From Adenanthera pavonina (taxonomy: Eukaryota > Streptophyta > Magnoliopsida > Fabales > Fabaceae), in assembly GCA_026686845.1 (NCBI GenBank), contig JAIVEN010000002.1:20496001-20560000 (forward strand): DNA of 64,000 nucleotides, written 5' to 3'. The position numbers were made by a program, and so were the translations under genes. This document shows, piece after piece, positions 1-12,822 of the stretch (position 1 is its first letter; every line of letters starts with the position of its first letter). Under the pieces are notes generated by a model. That model ran no database searches, was not told where the DNA came from, and worked only from the letters and a program-made list of their open reading frames with translations.

Positions 1-976
1 TTCAGGATTCTAAACTTTTGGTCCTATTTTAATACGAAGCATAAGAAAAGAGAACACACGAATCTTTAAAAGAAGATTTTTCCATCAGTCTTCAAGAAAA
101 TTAGATTTAGAAAGAAAGTTTTTAAAGCAATGACGACAGTAATATATAGTGAATAAAAATTACTTGTTGAAATTAACAGTTAATAGTGATGTGAATTAGA
201 CTGAATCCTCACATTCATGTACCATGTGAGAATGATATAAGAAAATGTGATATTGTATATAGAGTTTAAATATCTCATAATTACTTTTTTGTTTTCTAAT
301 GAATGATTGAATGTAGAGGATCGGACAAGATACAAACAAGAAATGAGAGAAGGATATTAATATTAAATATTAATATAGAGTTTATATCTCTTCAGTAAAA
401 TTTTTACTGTGGTCAAACAAATCTTGATTTATGTGAAAATAAAAAACAGAAAGTCTAGCCGCTGTTAATTAATTAATAATTCTTGAGATCATTATGTCGG
501 GACATAGAATAATTTAACGGACTCTATTTCTATGCTGCACATCGCTATGCACAACAGTTATGGGACCCACCCCACCCCCACTCATTCTCTCTTTCTCTCT
601 CTGCGCATTAGAGAGATGCGCAACAGAGAATTTGAGGGCCAATTTAACTACTCCTGAAAAATAAAAATTCTATCATCACTGATTTAACCGCATTAGGCAA
701 AACGGCAAATAAAATTCATTAACTTTTGTGAGGTGAGGGAAGGTGGTAGTCTATATTGCATCAATATTTTAAAAAATACTAAGATATATTCATATTCGTT
801 TCCAAATTGAATCTAATAAAACTCGAATATGATTTGATAATATTAACTATAAAATATATATTTCATTTGACTGTTAAAACATGGACCAAGAGTAGTTATA
901 TAAAAAAATTACTTTCCCTTACCTTTTTTGCTTTCTTTAATCCATTTTTCTTATACTAAATGCAACCTTAGATCAT
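1..976. other. AT-rich intergenic DNA
   Basis: No coding sequence is recognisable. There is a pyrimidine-rich patch around 560-605 and a short inverted pair built on TGCGCA near 601-622. Nothing else stands out. Confidence 0.5.
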
Positions 977-1275
977 ATTCCCTCAGTTTCCTATTATAAT
1001 ACATATTTTTTAAAAATTAAGGTTTTAAAATATACCTAATTTTATGAAATCTATACATCATCTAATATTTATTTTTTATTTTTATTTTCTTAAAAATACC
1101 TAAAAGAGTTACTATAGTAATGAGAAATTAAAAGAAATATATTTAAGATGAATTATAATTCAATAAGGGTGATTTTGAAAAGTTAGAGTAATTTTTAAAA
1201 ATATCAGGATTTTTAACTAATTTTTTAGATATCTGTGAGATAGGTAAATACTCCACAGTATCAAGATAGGAGTAT
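977..1275. repeat. Stowaway-like MITE (degenerate)
   Basis: The left end reads TATTCCCTCAGTTTCCTATT and the right end is a loose inverted copy (AGATAGGAGTA). AT-rich non-coding filler of about 300 bp lies between. CTCCCTC-type ends with TA target sites are the hallmark of plant Tc1/mariner Stowaway MITEs. The ends are decayed, so the boundaries are approximate. Confidence 0.45.
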
Positions 1276-1290
1276 GATTTATAATAAAGA

Positions 1291-1498
1291 AGAGATTAGT
1301 ATGGTTTCCACGCTATTAAGACTAAAGCACATATGTATTGCTTCCGACGTAGATTTGGATCATTTAAATTTAATTTGAATCGTATGTGCAGAATAAAGAG
1401 ATTAGTATGGTTTCCACGCTATTAAGACTAAAGCACATATGTATTGCTTCCGAAGTAGATTTGGATCATTTAAATTTAATTTGAATCGTATGTGCAGA
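1291..1498. repeat. 102-bp tandem duplication
   Basis: Positions 1291-1392 and 1397-1498 are two head-to-tail copies separated by ATAA. By eye they differ at one base, CGACGTAG in the first and CGAAGTAG in the second. The near identity within fast-evolving intergenic DNA indicates a recent local duplication. No coding potential is seen. Confidence 0.9.
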
Positions 1499-1677
1499 TT
1501 TTATATTTTTTAATAATTTACTATTTTCAAAAATGTATAATTTTTAAAATATTATACAAAATTAAAAAATTACATACATAAAATCTAATGAACAGTCCAA
1601 ATTTATGTTAAATTAAACACATACATATAAACCATGCTAATTTTTATATCTTACGTACTAGTAAAACCAATAATATA

Positions 1678-1980
1678 ATTCCTTTGTCCTATCATAAGAA
1701 ATAAATAATTACCTTATCAATATCAAGAAAAAAATAGTTTTGGTAGTTAAACAAATTAATTGTGCTATAATTTTAATTTTTTCCCATAATAACCCACATT
1801 AAAAGTTTGGAATGAAGCTAAATAATTACTAATAATTGTCAACACAACTCTAATTACTTATGGGCACATAAGAAAAATGATATTAATTACTCGTATTATA
1901 TAAATTTTATCTATATCCCTTATATTTTGAAACAGATAAAAAGTTACAAAATCCTCTTATAATTTAAGACAAAGGGAGTA
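1678..1980. repeat. Stowaway-like MITE
   Basis: The left end ATTCCTTTGTCCTATCATAAG is matched in inverted orientation by the right end CTTATAATTTAAGACAAAGG followed by GAGTA. About 300 bp of AT-rich non-coding sequence separates them. Size, end sequence and TA context fit a Stowaway MITE. Confidence 0.6.
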
Positions 1981-2845
1981 TGTCCCTTCCTCGGAATGTG
2001 TTGCTTAAAAATTTATTCTCCCTTTTAAGATTATGTATCACTAAAGGAGGTAAAACTAAGAGAGCAAAATATGAATGAATATATATATATTGCACTAATA
2101 AATAAAAGTTAAAATTAATTAACTATTCTGATTTTTCTAAAATTTATAATATTTTTTTAAAATTATCTTTATTTAATCTATTTTTCGCTCTCTTTAAGAT
2201 AAATTAGATAATGACATTTTTTAACAATGTAAAATAAATATCACTTCTAAATGATTATATGTTTAGAATTAAGACAAAATGTCCCATATTTAGAACCGGA
2301 GGAAGTATATATTAAATACTTCAATTACTTTTTCTATTTCTAAAATATACTAAGAAAATCTTGTCCAACAACTAAATAAAAATTATAACAAACTATTAGG
2401 ATAAATAACACTGATCTCATTTAACATATTATTTTTATAATTACCCTTCTAATCAATACTACTGTATATATAAAATGATCATATTAAAAATTTATTTAAA
2501 TCTTAAAATAACAAAAAATTATATATAATAACTAAATAAAAATGCTAACAAACTATCAAACGATCAACATAAATATATATATATAATTTATAAGAAGCCA
2601 AAATAGAATGAATCGGAAAATTTTCTTCTAATCAGGATAATGCAGCTTACATCAAACTCGGTGCAGTGTATAGCCCACTTCTTATATTAGGATAAATAAT
2701 ACTAATGATTAATCTCACACAAAAATCTTTTTAAATTTTGTATTCACTTTCCAATCTCTCCCTATATATATGTATGGAATAATGTACGTAGATGTATTAG
2801 TATTATATTATTTGGTCCAATAAAAATTAGTATATTATATTATAA
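1981..2845. other. AT-rich intergenic DNA
   Basis: No gene is seen. A MITE-like right end (ACCGGAGGAAGTA, ending near 2307) lacks a convincing partner and may be a fragment. A short TA microsatellite occurs near 2574-2585. Confidence 0.4.
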
Positions 2846-3124
2846 TTACTCCTTTGATCTTTTTTATAAAGGCTTTTTAAACTAAATCATATGATTCAAA
2901 ATAGGTGGTTAATTTTGTCAAAAATTACTTTAAGATTATTAAAATATTTTTAATCAAAACTATTAATCTCTATTCCACATTAATACCTGAAAGAAGAGAC
3001 TTAAAACTATTTAGGGTATTTATGAAAATCACACATTAATACTTCACTAAATTTTAAAAAGACCTTGAAATTAAAAGCCATCAAAATATTTAGAAGACCC
3101 TTATATTAAAGACTTGATAGAGTA
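2846..3124. repeat. Stowaway-like MITE
   Basis: The left end TTACTCCTTTGATC and the right end GACTTGATAGAGTAA are inverted matches about 280 bp apart. The interior is AT-rich and non-coding. Confidence 0.5.
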
Positions 3125-6100
3125 ATTTATATGCCTATGTTTTTTTTGACAAAAAGATATGCATATATTTTTTTGCCATAAGAAATGGTATAGCTACACC
3201 GGACAAAAATAACATGAGGTTTTGCGGGTCAATAAGGAATCTGAAGAAGCTTCCAGTACCTTACGCGTAGGAAGCTCACAACCATGAAGCCCTTGGTCAA
3301 TAAGGAATTCAGAGTGACATTCCACAATCAACATTTATCATTGTGTGTCCATAACTAATTAAGGAAACAACTTATAAACTTTTATATTTAAGATGTTCAT
3401 AAAAAACTTGTATATTTAAAATACTTTTTTAATCAAATTAGGATATGCGTTTTTTTTAAAGTATTATTTATTTTGTAAATAAGTTATTGGCACTTTTAAC
3501 TTTTTTTACATTTCTAAATTCACATGCTTTAATTTGATTAAAAAAATACATTAAGTACATAGGATTAGATGTTAAGTAAGTTGTCTCCATTAATAAGCAG
3601 CTATGCATCCATATTTATAGCTGCAAATATTTGAATTTTTTTCTATCGTGACTCCTTAGTTCTTAATTTAAATTATTTTTAACTACTTTACATGTTAAAA
3701 TAAGTTAGTTTCATTTTTAATTTGTTTAAAAATTTAATAGTTTCCAATATATTGTCCTTATTAAATACATTAAAGTATAACATCAAATTAATGATCATTA
3801 GCAATCCTCCAACATTATAATAGGGTGACACCTCTTAAATGCATGCAAAATAAACTGAGGGCCTTATTTAAAAAAAATTATTAATGGTCCAGACAGATCC
3901 AAATATTTTGTAAAGTGACTTATATTTAACACAAAAAACATTTTTAGAAGGTGCCCTAGAGTATAAATATTTGAATTAATTATATGCTTATATTTCTTTC
4001 CATATATTCTAAAATATACAGTCTCTCTCAATAATAAGACCCAACAACTTAAAAAATACATATGCGTGAATCACTATGTTAGGAAGCCATTGAATTAATG
4101 ACCTTCAATGGATAAACTCAAAGAAATTAAGCCATTGAATTACTAGTATAGACGAATAAATTCACTAAAAGTTTGAAACTTCAAAACTTTCAAACCATAT
4201 AATTTCAAGTCTACACATGCACCACCTTAATATTCCCTTTTTTCCCAGAGCTATCACTTTTCACAAAACCCATTAATTGTTAAGCATGAATGCAATCAAA
4301 GACATTTTTATTCCTGCATTGCGGCGCTGTCTTATGTTTTGGGTCGAAATAATCCTATTTTAATCCTCGTAACTTACATTTAAGTTTGATTTCATCATTA
4401 ATTAACACTATTCTGTACAATCCTTAATATAAATTACTTTTAATTACCTTACAAGAACTAAGAAAAGTTAATTGCATAAATAAATTGTTTATAGATTGCT
4501 TTAGTTTCTATCTTTACTTTAATAATATCATAAATTTAATAGGATTTTGCACTATTTAAAGTAATTAATACTATATGATATAACTTTCAAAAAGGATATT
4601 TTTAGAATAAAGCAACTAATTCTCTACAAATTTTTGTAAACTAACTTATATTTGAGATCATAAAATGCTTATAGAAGGTTATTTATAAAAAAGACGAGAG
4701 ATAGCATAATTTAATTAGGCAAAGCATTTTTGCCATATGAGTGAACGAGTAATGCATCAATAATTCAATAAATTCGGAAATATTATTTAAATGGATGCAT
4801 GTAACATTACAAATCAACGCGTAAAAATTAATTAAAGAAGTAATAATAACTATTTATGCTTTGTTTTTTTTAATTGTAAACCATGAGTGCCCCACCAGGG
4901 ACCCAATCTATATTTCATAAGATAGTTTCATTTTCACATTTATGAAAATAAATGCTAACATATGCCTGCATTCATATATATGACACATTTGGTGATTCTT
5001 AAAAATAAATAAATAAATAAAAGGAGATAACCCATTAATTTCGTGTATGCATCCTCCAACTTGCAATAGTAAACACCCTTTCATTTTCAACCGCGCAGGA
5101 ACACGCAAGCTAATTTAGCTTGAATTCTAACTATCATTGACATCATCTTTATATTTATCTCTTTATTGTATAAATTGTCTAGAATTTGAAATCTGTGCAA
5201 TGCGTGTAGAGCTACATGTAAATTTAATCAAATTATATAAATAAATATGATAGAATGAACATGGATATTATATATTTTTGGTATTTTATAATTATATGAT
5301 CATCATAACAAGTTAAAAAAAATTATTATCATTCTAGAGTTAATTCCCAACCTGATATAAAAGGATAACAAATTGATAATATAAATAACATATATATATA
5401 TATGATGTATAACAGAAATAAATTATAAAAATAACTCACATTTATGAATCTTTAAATCCAAAAAGAAAGGTTTAGTGTTTTAAAAGATTTTGCCAAATTT
5501 ACATATCCGTTTACATAAATAGAGGAAATAAGTAGATTCATAATATACAAAACAAAAATTAAGCATAACCAAAGAATGGAAAGAATGTACAAAGAAGTAG
5601 AAGAAGAAGATGATGGCAAAATGAGAAAAAAAATGGTTATATCCATGTTTTATCTGGAGAAGGTAAAATATATGACAAAAGTATATGAAAATTGTTACTA
5701 GAAAATTGCAAAAAATAAAACGATGAAATTTTACCTTCAAATGTATCTCTTGAACGAAAAATGATTTCACAATGGTGAAAAAAGACTCATATAATATAAA
5801 TTTATATAAATTTTACTGAATAATAACGGATAGCATAGACAATCACATCGAAATTTTTTTTAAAATTGTATATTTGATTTTCACGTCCATATTTATCATC
5901 ATATTAAAATTAAAAAAATGAAAACATATGTAATTAGAAAATAAATATTATTTTAGATAATCAAATCTGATTTTTATTTCCATATTGATCATTATATCAA
6001 ATCTTAAAAAAATATAAACATATAAGTAGGAAATAAATATTATTTTTGATAATCAAATCATGATTTAAACAATCAAATGTGGTCTAGATTTTTCATAGTC

Positions 6101-6174
6101 AGCATGATAATACAAAAATTTGAAATCACAATACATCATATATTCGACCTCTATTTTAAAATATATAATGGATT
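3125..6174. other. AT-rich intergenic DNA
   Basis: No gene is recognised. Small direct repeats occur: GGTCAATAAGGAAT near 3228 and 3295, and AGCCATTGAATTA near 4084 and 4130. A TA microsatellite lies near 5390-5403. The open frames here are short, low-complexity and resemble nothing known. Confidence 0.5.
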
Positions 6175-6892
6175 ACTCCCTTTATCTTAAATATAAGTCA
6201 CTTTCTAGAAAATTTTGGTAATCCTTTCTATTCTCTCAATCCTAAATCATTCGCAATTTAAGGTTATATACACATATCAAAAAAGGTTTTAATGATATTA
6301 AAAAAAGCTATATGAGAACTAAAGTTCCCCTATTTAATTATTCTTGTTTTGTACATGAGAGAGAAAAAATTGAGATTGATTAAATGGGGGTATAGTTGGA
6401 AAAAATATTAATTATGCATTAAAATTCTAATAATAATAATAGTTTAGGAACAAAATAGAAATCTCAAAACAACAAAAGTTTTGGGACAAAAGTAGTATAA
6501 GTAATTCCTTCCAATTTAATACCTCACATATATTAAGAAAAGTTGTTAAAGTCATTAAATTTATTTTAAAATTACATTTATTTTTCATATTTACCCCTAA
6601 TTAAATGTTATTTTATCTGTTACGCTATATAATGCACCTTTTATAGAAATTAATATTTCACAATATAAGACAATTGACAAATTACGTAGTCTATTTAATT
6701 TCCTTTTATCTAAAATGCCCTTTGAAAATGGATGGAATTAAATTAATACTAGGGAGTTTAATTTATGTGTCAATTATATTAAATAATTAAGGATAATTTA
6801 AGAAAAAGTGAAAAAATTTTCAACTATTAATTATCACCTTTTGTGCATGTATAGTAGTTAAAAGTGTTTTATAAACTGGAATAGAGGGAGTA
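6175..6892. repeat. Two adjacent Stowaway-like MITEs
   Basis: The first runs from TTACTCCCTTTATCTTAAA (6175) to TTTTGGGACAAAAGTAGTA (about 6497). The second runs from TAATTCCTTCC (6502) to ACTGGAATAGAGGGAGTA (6892). Each has loosely inverted ends and an AT-rich non-coding core, and they lie head to tail with almost no gap. Confidence 0.45.
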
Positions 6893-8092
6893 TAGCTTTC
6901 CCATCATAAAATGTATTGCTTTATTCAACATATTTAATACACAAGGAGTATTTAGAGAAAAATCTATTTAATGATATAGATATAACTTACATTTTGGATT
7001 ATAAAATTTTTTCTCTTGGTGACTTATATATTTGAGAGTGGAAGGAGTACTTTTAAAATCTAGATAGCATGCATCAAATATTTCTTTTTTAGATTTGTCC
7101 TTATTTATTAAATGCACTTTATCAAATGGAGGGATAGAGATTGAGAGATAGTAAGGATAATATTGAAATGATGTGGTAATTTTTGAAAAATTTAATGTAT
7201 TTAAGTAATTATAACTAATTTCCTTTTGAGATATTTCTAATTACAGTACGCATCTTAAAAAGAGTTCATTGTATTCTTAAACTTCTAAAAAAAAGAGCAC
7301 AATATCTCATTTTTATTCTTATTAATTAAGTTTATTCCACTTCTTTCCATGTCTTCAAACTGTAATTTATGATATAGTGGTGTAAATGACTTAGGGTAAA
7401 AAAATAAATCATCATATAGTGTTATATGATACATTATATTATAGAAAAAAAAAGTTCTAAAGAGTACCATATATAAGTATAAAGTCACTAGAGGCAATCT
7501 ATCTACGCAGCCTTTTGCTCTGTATAGTCAGTCATTCATCAAGATTAAATATTTGATGTTATAGATAAAAAAAAAAAAAGCAACAACGACAAACTTACAA
7601 ATACCTGGTCAAGTGTTGGATTAGAAGTCCAAGCCGTGAAAATGACTTTGGTCACAAAGGAATGATATTAATAATAGTAATAATAGTAATAATAATATTT
7701 GCCATTTTATATATTATTGTGCATAATACTAATGTAGATTCATATTTATATACATATATTTGGCTACAAATATTCGAATGAATTTGTTCAGGCCAAAGAA
7801 AAAAACGTGCCTAAAATAAACTATATGCAAGTAATGAATTTATATTTCCAATCTAAAGACACAACACTAACGTGTTTGAAGGTCCACAAAATATTCGTAG
7901 TCGGCAAGCCAATCCAGCATCACAAACAAGTAAAAAAATTATGACGACTTGCCGCTGCCGACAAAAAAAGAAAAGACGACTTCCCGCTTTTGTTAATTTT
8001 CTCTTGTGCGCGAGTCTTTATCCAAGTCCTAGGTATCTTCCTAGGTCTCTGGCTTTTGCGTCTTTTAACGTTGTTTCAAAGCTCAAGATTCT
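6893..8092. other. Intergenic DNA and upstream region of the first TIR gene
   Basis: AT-rich to about 7860, then more mixed in base composition. A trinucleotide-like stretch (AATAGTAATAAT) lies near 7670-7695. Around 7870-8090 a frame of 79 codons reads through the probable promoter. It resembles nothing known, and I do not regard it as a gene. Confidence 0.4.
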
Positions 8093-8100
8093 TATATATA
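8093..8100 (+). promoter_or_regulatory. TATA box of the first TIR-only gene
   Basis: TATATATA lies 109 bp upstream of the chosen ATG at 8209, in a region that moves from mixed composition into an A-rich presumed leader. The spacing fits a leader of about 80 nt. Placement is by motif only. Confidence 0.45.
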
Positions 8101-8208
8101 GAGTTGCATAACCATGCTTGCTGGTCTTCGAAAACTATAAACAGAAAGAATATATAGAAAACCTAGGGTTTTAAAGTAGAATATATACGGCTAGCTAGGC
8201 TGTTGAAG

Positions 8209-9243
8209 ATGGGTCTGCATGCAAAAGTTTGGACAAACGTTGCTGGGCCTGCATGTGACGTGTTCATAAACCACCGTGGGGTTGATACCAAACGGACGGT
8301 AGTTCGCTTGCTCTACGACCATCTCATGCAGCAAGGAACCAAGCCCTTCTTGGATACCAAAATTCTGAAACCTGGAGATAGATTGTTTGACAACATTGAC
8401 AAGGCCGTACTAGGATGTAAGGTTGGGGTTGCTGTCTTTTCACCTCGTTACTGTGATTCATATTTCTGTCTGCATGAGCTCTCTCTTCTCGTGGAATCAA
8501 AGAAACGAATCGTTCCTATTTTCTACGATGTGAAGCCATCGCAGCTTCTTGTTAAGAACCATGGAATAGTAAGCTGTTCCCAGAAAGATCTGCATAGGTT
8601 TTTTGTGGCGATTGAAGAAGCTAAATGCACTGTGGGGCTGAACTTCGACTCCTCAAAAGGGTATTATTTTCTTTCCCCGTCTTAGTTTTGACGTCTTTTC
8701 TTAAATCAAATAACAAAAGAGATACCATATTTCATGCAAAAGGGAAGAGGGATTAAAATGACAAGCGCACGAGAAGATGAACAATGGAAACAAATAGATA
8801 ATAAATCAAAACAATTTCCTGTGCATTGTACGGAAGAATCCAAACTGCTTTGAAAATATCAGAAACAATATTGAAATGATTTATTTTTTTTATTATAAAT
8901 ATAATATACTGATATAATATCACACACGTTAATGATCAACAAGAATTGAATAATAAGAATACAACCAGCGCTCGGTCAATCATTCTGTTCAACCATTCAT
9001 ATGAAATGCTCCAATTAAGTAGGAATAAAATAAAACTCTTCTGACATGCGAACAAAACAGAAAGAAAGAAGCCAAAAGAATGCAAAAAAGTTAGACCTGC
9101 TATATTATTTAATGTTGAAGTTTGATAAGAAGATGGGGTTGATTAATTTCAGTGACTGGTCGGAGCTGGTACGTAAAGCTTCAGATGCAGTGATAAGGAA
9201 CTTGCATGAGGTTCGTACAGGGAGAGATCAATGCATGAGTTAG
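8209..9243 (+). CDS. TIR-only protein (conserved plant TIR-only type), copy 1
   Basis: The two exons are 8209-8660 and 9153-9243, with a GTATTA donor, a TTTCAG acceptor, a 492-bp intron and phase 2. They encode 180 residues. A TIR domain fills almost the whole protein. CDVFINHRG (residues 16-24) is the first strand, LKPGDRL (53-59) the BB-loop, and SPRYCDSYFCLHEL (78-91) contains the putative catalytic Glu90. IVPIFYDVKPSQL follows. The second exon supplies the C-terminal helix starting DWSEL. No NB-ARC, LRR, transmembrane segment or signal peptide is present, and the length fits stand-alone TIR proteins. Plant TIR domains with this Glu hydrolyse NAD+ and make signalling nucleotides sensed by EDS1 complexes; activity here is inferred. 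A TTG two codons upstream is in frame, but the ATG is preferred. The frame is intact. Confidence 0.85.
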
Positions 9244-9689
9244 AAGCTTCTATTAGCATATTCAAGAGTTGGATCGGTTCCTTTCGGTTTCATTAGAAGC
9301 TTTCACTAATAACAAGTAAAGTACTAGCTACGAGTTTAAGCCTTTATGCTTCAAACCATCAATGTGTAATATCTTTCTCATCACCTCCTCATTGTGTGGT
9401 ACTCCTCCATATGGTAAATAAATGCTCTAGAAGTACTAGAGCGTGCATTTTGTTGTTCGTTTTATAGATCATTGGGAATATCGATCTGTAGCACATTCAA
9501 GAATAAACTCACCTTTGTTATTTGGTCGGTATATTAAAATTTTATGAATTTTAATTTAATATGCAATAAATTTGAATTATTAACTTCTTTTTTGGTTCCA
9601 TGCACAGTTGAATTCTTTTAATTAACATTCGTATTTCTAGCATTTTGAATTTTTGTTTGTTGGATATATAATCACCACGATTTTAGACA

Positions 9690-9990
9690 ATTTTTTGTGA
9701 TTATATATGAGTATATTTATATTTATGTATAATAAATGCATGTGTATATATATATATATTTATATGTATATGTATGTATGCATCCATATTTTTATGCATG
9801 TGTAACCATATAAATTTTCACAAAATATACGTGTATGTATATCAGTATATATATATGTGTGTTGGTATACACCTGTGTATACACACACATGCATGGACAG
9901 GTGTTTATACATGTATATATATTTGTTTATACGTGTATGCAATTGTACGCATGCTTTTACCTGGATATACATTTGCTCATACATATATTG
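9690..9990. repeat. Alternating purine/pyrimidine low-complexity tract
   Basis: About 300 bp are dominated by TA, TG and CA dinucleotide steps: TATATATATATA, GTATACACACACATGCATG, TACGTGTATGCA. Overlapping open frames on both strands are composition artefacts (Y, I, H, C-rich). The tract lies about 450 bp downstream of the first TIR gene. Confidence 0.7.
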
Positions 9991-12175
9991 ATTTTTCACA
10001 TAAAATTATTTAACCCGGTTCATAACACTAAGCTACAAATTAAAAAGCAATAGTTAACGCGAATAAGAGTAGGTTATTTGTGCAAATCACAACCAATAAT
10101 CAAATAATTTGATTTATGATAAATTTTTATATTGATTATTATAGTTTTATTTTAAACTATAAGTAAGTCTTAAGCATCTACGGAATTTGAAATTCATTCA
10201 TATACTATTTATATTTGCATTGAACATTTCGAACGAAGGACTTTAGTTTTGCCGTTTGACTCATGTTTTTTAAAGACGTATGGTATCATTATATAATAAA
10301 TAGTGTTGTATAGAGTGCCTACTATGATTTCTTGATTGTCATTGTCACGAAGATATTTAGTCCGAAAAAGGGGAAAAAGAAAGTTCTTGCTTCCACTCGA
10401 ACCAATCAAAGAACTTGTTTAGTCACATTATGTCCATAATTCATTTATATCATATAGATTTAATTTGGACTATATATGTATTTTTATTATTATTTTATTA
10501 AATTTTAATATTTTTATTTTAATTAAAACTTGATGAAATATAATATTATTTTTAATTAATAATTTGCAAAACATAACAATAATAAAAAAAGAGAAAAACA
10601 TTAAATTTAAATAACCCTCCAACCAAGCAACTTATGTACTTAAATTTATATATTTAATTAAGGTACATTTTTAATTAAATTAAAAGAAGCATATTTTAAA
10701 ATTCAAAAGTAAATTAAGTATTAATAATAAAAGTAACAGATTAAGTTAAAAAGAAAAAAGAACACCTGTCTTAATTTGATTGAAAAATTGTAGTATCTCA
10801 TAATTATTTTTATTTAATATATATAGATAGACATTTAATTAGCAAAAAGTAAATCATGAATTAAAAATTAAAAAATAAAGAGATTAAACAAAGTACTCCC
10901 TTTGATCTTTAATAAAAAATCATTTTAATTGAATTATATAGATTAAAGTAGGAGGCTATAATTAGTTAATAACCTTAATTTTTTTCAAAATTCATAATAT
11001 TTTTTTAAAACTGCTCTTATTAAGAGTCAATTATTATAATGGTGGATGATAAAAGAGTCGATGAGCTCTATTTTTTGAATCATGTTGAAATAAATTAAAT
11101 AATAATATTTTCAGTAATATATAATAAACAATGTATCATATTTTAAAAAAGAAAATCTATATTTAGGTCCAAATAAAAAGGTGGGCTGATGGATTATTTA
11201 ATTTCAAATTCGGAAAGACATAATAGTTTAATCTTGGAAGGTAGCAGTTACGCAATGTAAATGCCAATGTTATTATTGGCCTGCGCCCACAGAATGATGG
11301 ACCGACCAGGGTCAAAATTAATGACTCCTAATTAGCCTTGTTTTCTTGAAACAATATCTAGTTTTGGAAAATGGATTCAACTCGCAACATTAGAATTAGA
11401 ATCAATCACTCAATCAAAACAAATCAGTAGTATTTTATATAAAAGCGATGATAAAATAATGCTAATATTACTTTTTTTTTTTTTAAATTTTCGCACATGA
11501 AAAACGTATTATTCCTCGCCATGAACCGTAACAATTGACCATTTTTTGCTTCTGTTCAGATTCCTAACCGACTAATTGGAAAATTGTGAGCTTTTACTTA
11601 ATTTCACTCTCTCAGGACACACTAATCAACCACACTATGACACATTGTATATAATTATAATGGTTAAATTAAAATAAAAATAAATAATCATTTTTATTTA
11701 AAAAAATGCTATTTAATAATAATATATTATTATTAATAAATTTAAATAAAAATATCTTCATTTTTCATAATTACTTTACCTTCAACGTGAAACATGTGTA
11801 TGGGTTGAAGTTTCTACTTGTGCTCTTACCTGCATTTTACTTAATTACGAACAGCACAGCATTTTACTTAATAATAATATATTGTTTCAAGAAACAATCT
11901 GAACATTTTATTTAAATTAACTAGCACATGCATGACTCATGAGCATAAATTAGTAAATTACAGTTGTTCTCAGCAATTTGGGACTTTGTTTCCGAGACTT
12001 TTTATGCTGCAATAATGCATAGGAAAAATATATAACAAAATAGATTATGTGGATTGTGAACAGTAAAATAATACTAATTTACTAATTTATCTGTTTTGAC
12101 TATTTTTTATTTTAAAAAAATTTGGATTTGTCTTATGTTTTAGTACTAAATATTTTTTATTGAATTGTTAGGTCT
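9991..12175. other. AT-rich intergenic DNA
   Basis: No gene is seen. A MITE-like left end, TACTCCCTTTGATCTTTAAT, begins at 10894. Its partner near 11150-11180 is too degraded to define a right end. Confidence 0.4.
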
Positions 12176-12176
12176 T

Positions 12177-12822
12177 GGGGCCTGTTTGGTTCTATGTTTG
12201 CGCCCTCCAAACTCAATTTTAAGCTATCAAGCACTGATATTTTAAAAAAATAGACGCACCCGTATTCAACATGATACAATATCCATATTGTACTTATACA
12301 TACGTATCCATTCATATCACTTTATATCCATCTGTATTACTTCAAATTTTTACACTAAAATAGAGCTATTTGAAATTGTTATAAATATTTTATAATTTAT
12401 TTTAACCTTTATACTATACTTTTTAGAATATTTAATACCCATTTTTATTTTAATAGGTTAATTTATTAATTATACATATAAATAAATATATAACTAATAT
12501 TATATATGTAAAAATATCTCTCATGCCCATATCATAAAATTTCAAAAATTACCATATTTTTTATATCATGCCGTATCATATCCGATACACGTATATATAT
12601 CGGTTTACATAGGTTTCAAGTCTAAAAATCCAATTTTGTCTATTGTCATTTAAATAGAACTCCTTAAAATGCAAATTAGGTTACATCTTTAAATCTAGTT
12701 AATATATAAGTTATTTACTGCTTACTTTTACCTAAACTCTGTTTTGACCTAAAGTCCATTTTGACAAATTCATTATACCGAAACTCCAGATTTGACAAAT
12801 TCAAAAACCAAACACACCTTTT
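12177..12822. repeat. Possible hAT/Harbinger-type element with TTTGGTT ends
   Basis: The left end reads GGGGCCTGTTTGGTTCTATG and the right end CAAAAACCAAACACACCTTT, which are approximate inverted copies of the common plant TIR GGCCTGTTTGGTT. The 645-bp interior is AT-rich and has no transposase. I could not define a target-site duplication. Confidence 0.3.

Noticed and set aside
9760..10053. Three overlapping frames of 72-79 codons on both strands
   Set aside because: They result from the alternating TA/TG composition. The Tyr/Ile/His/Cys-rich products are not believable proteins.
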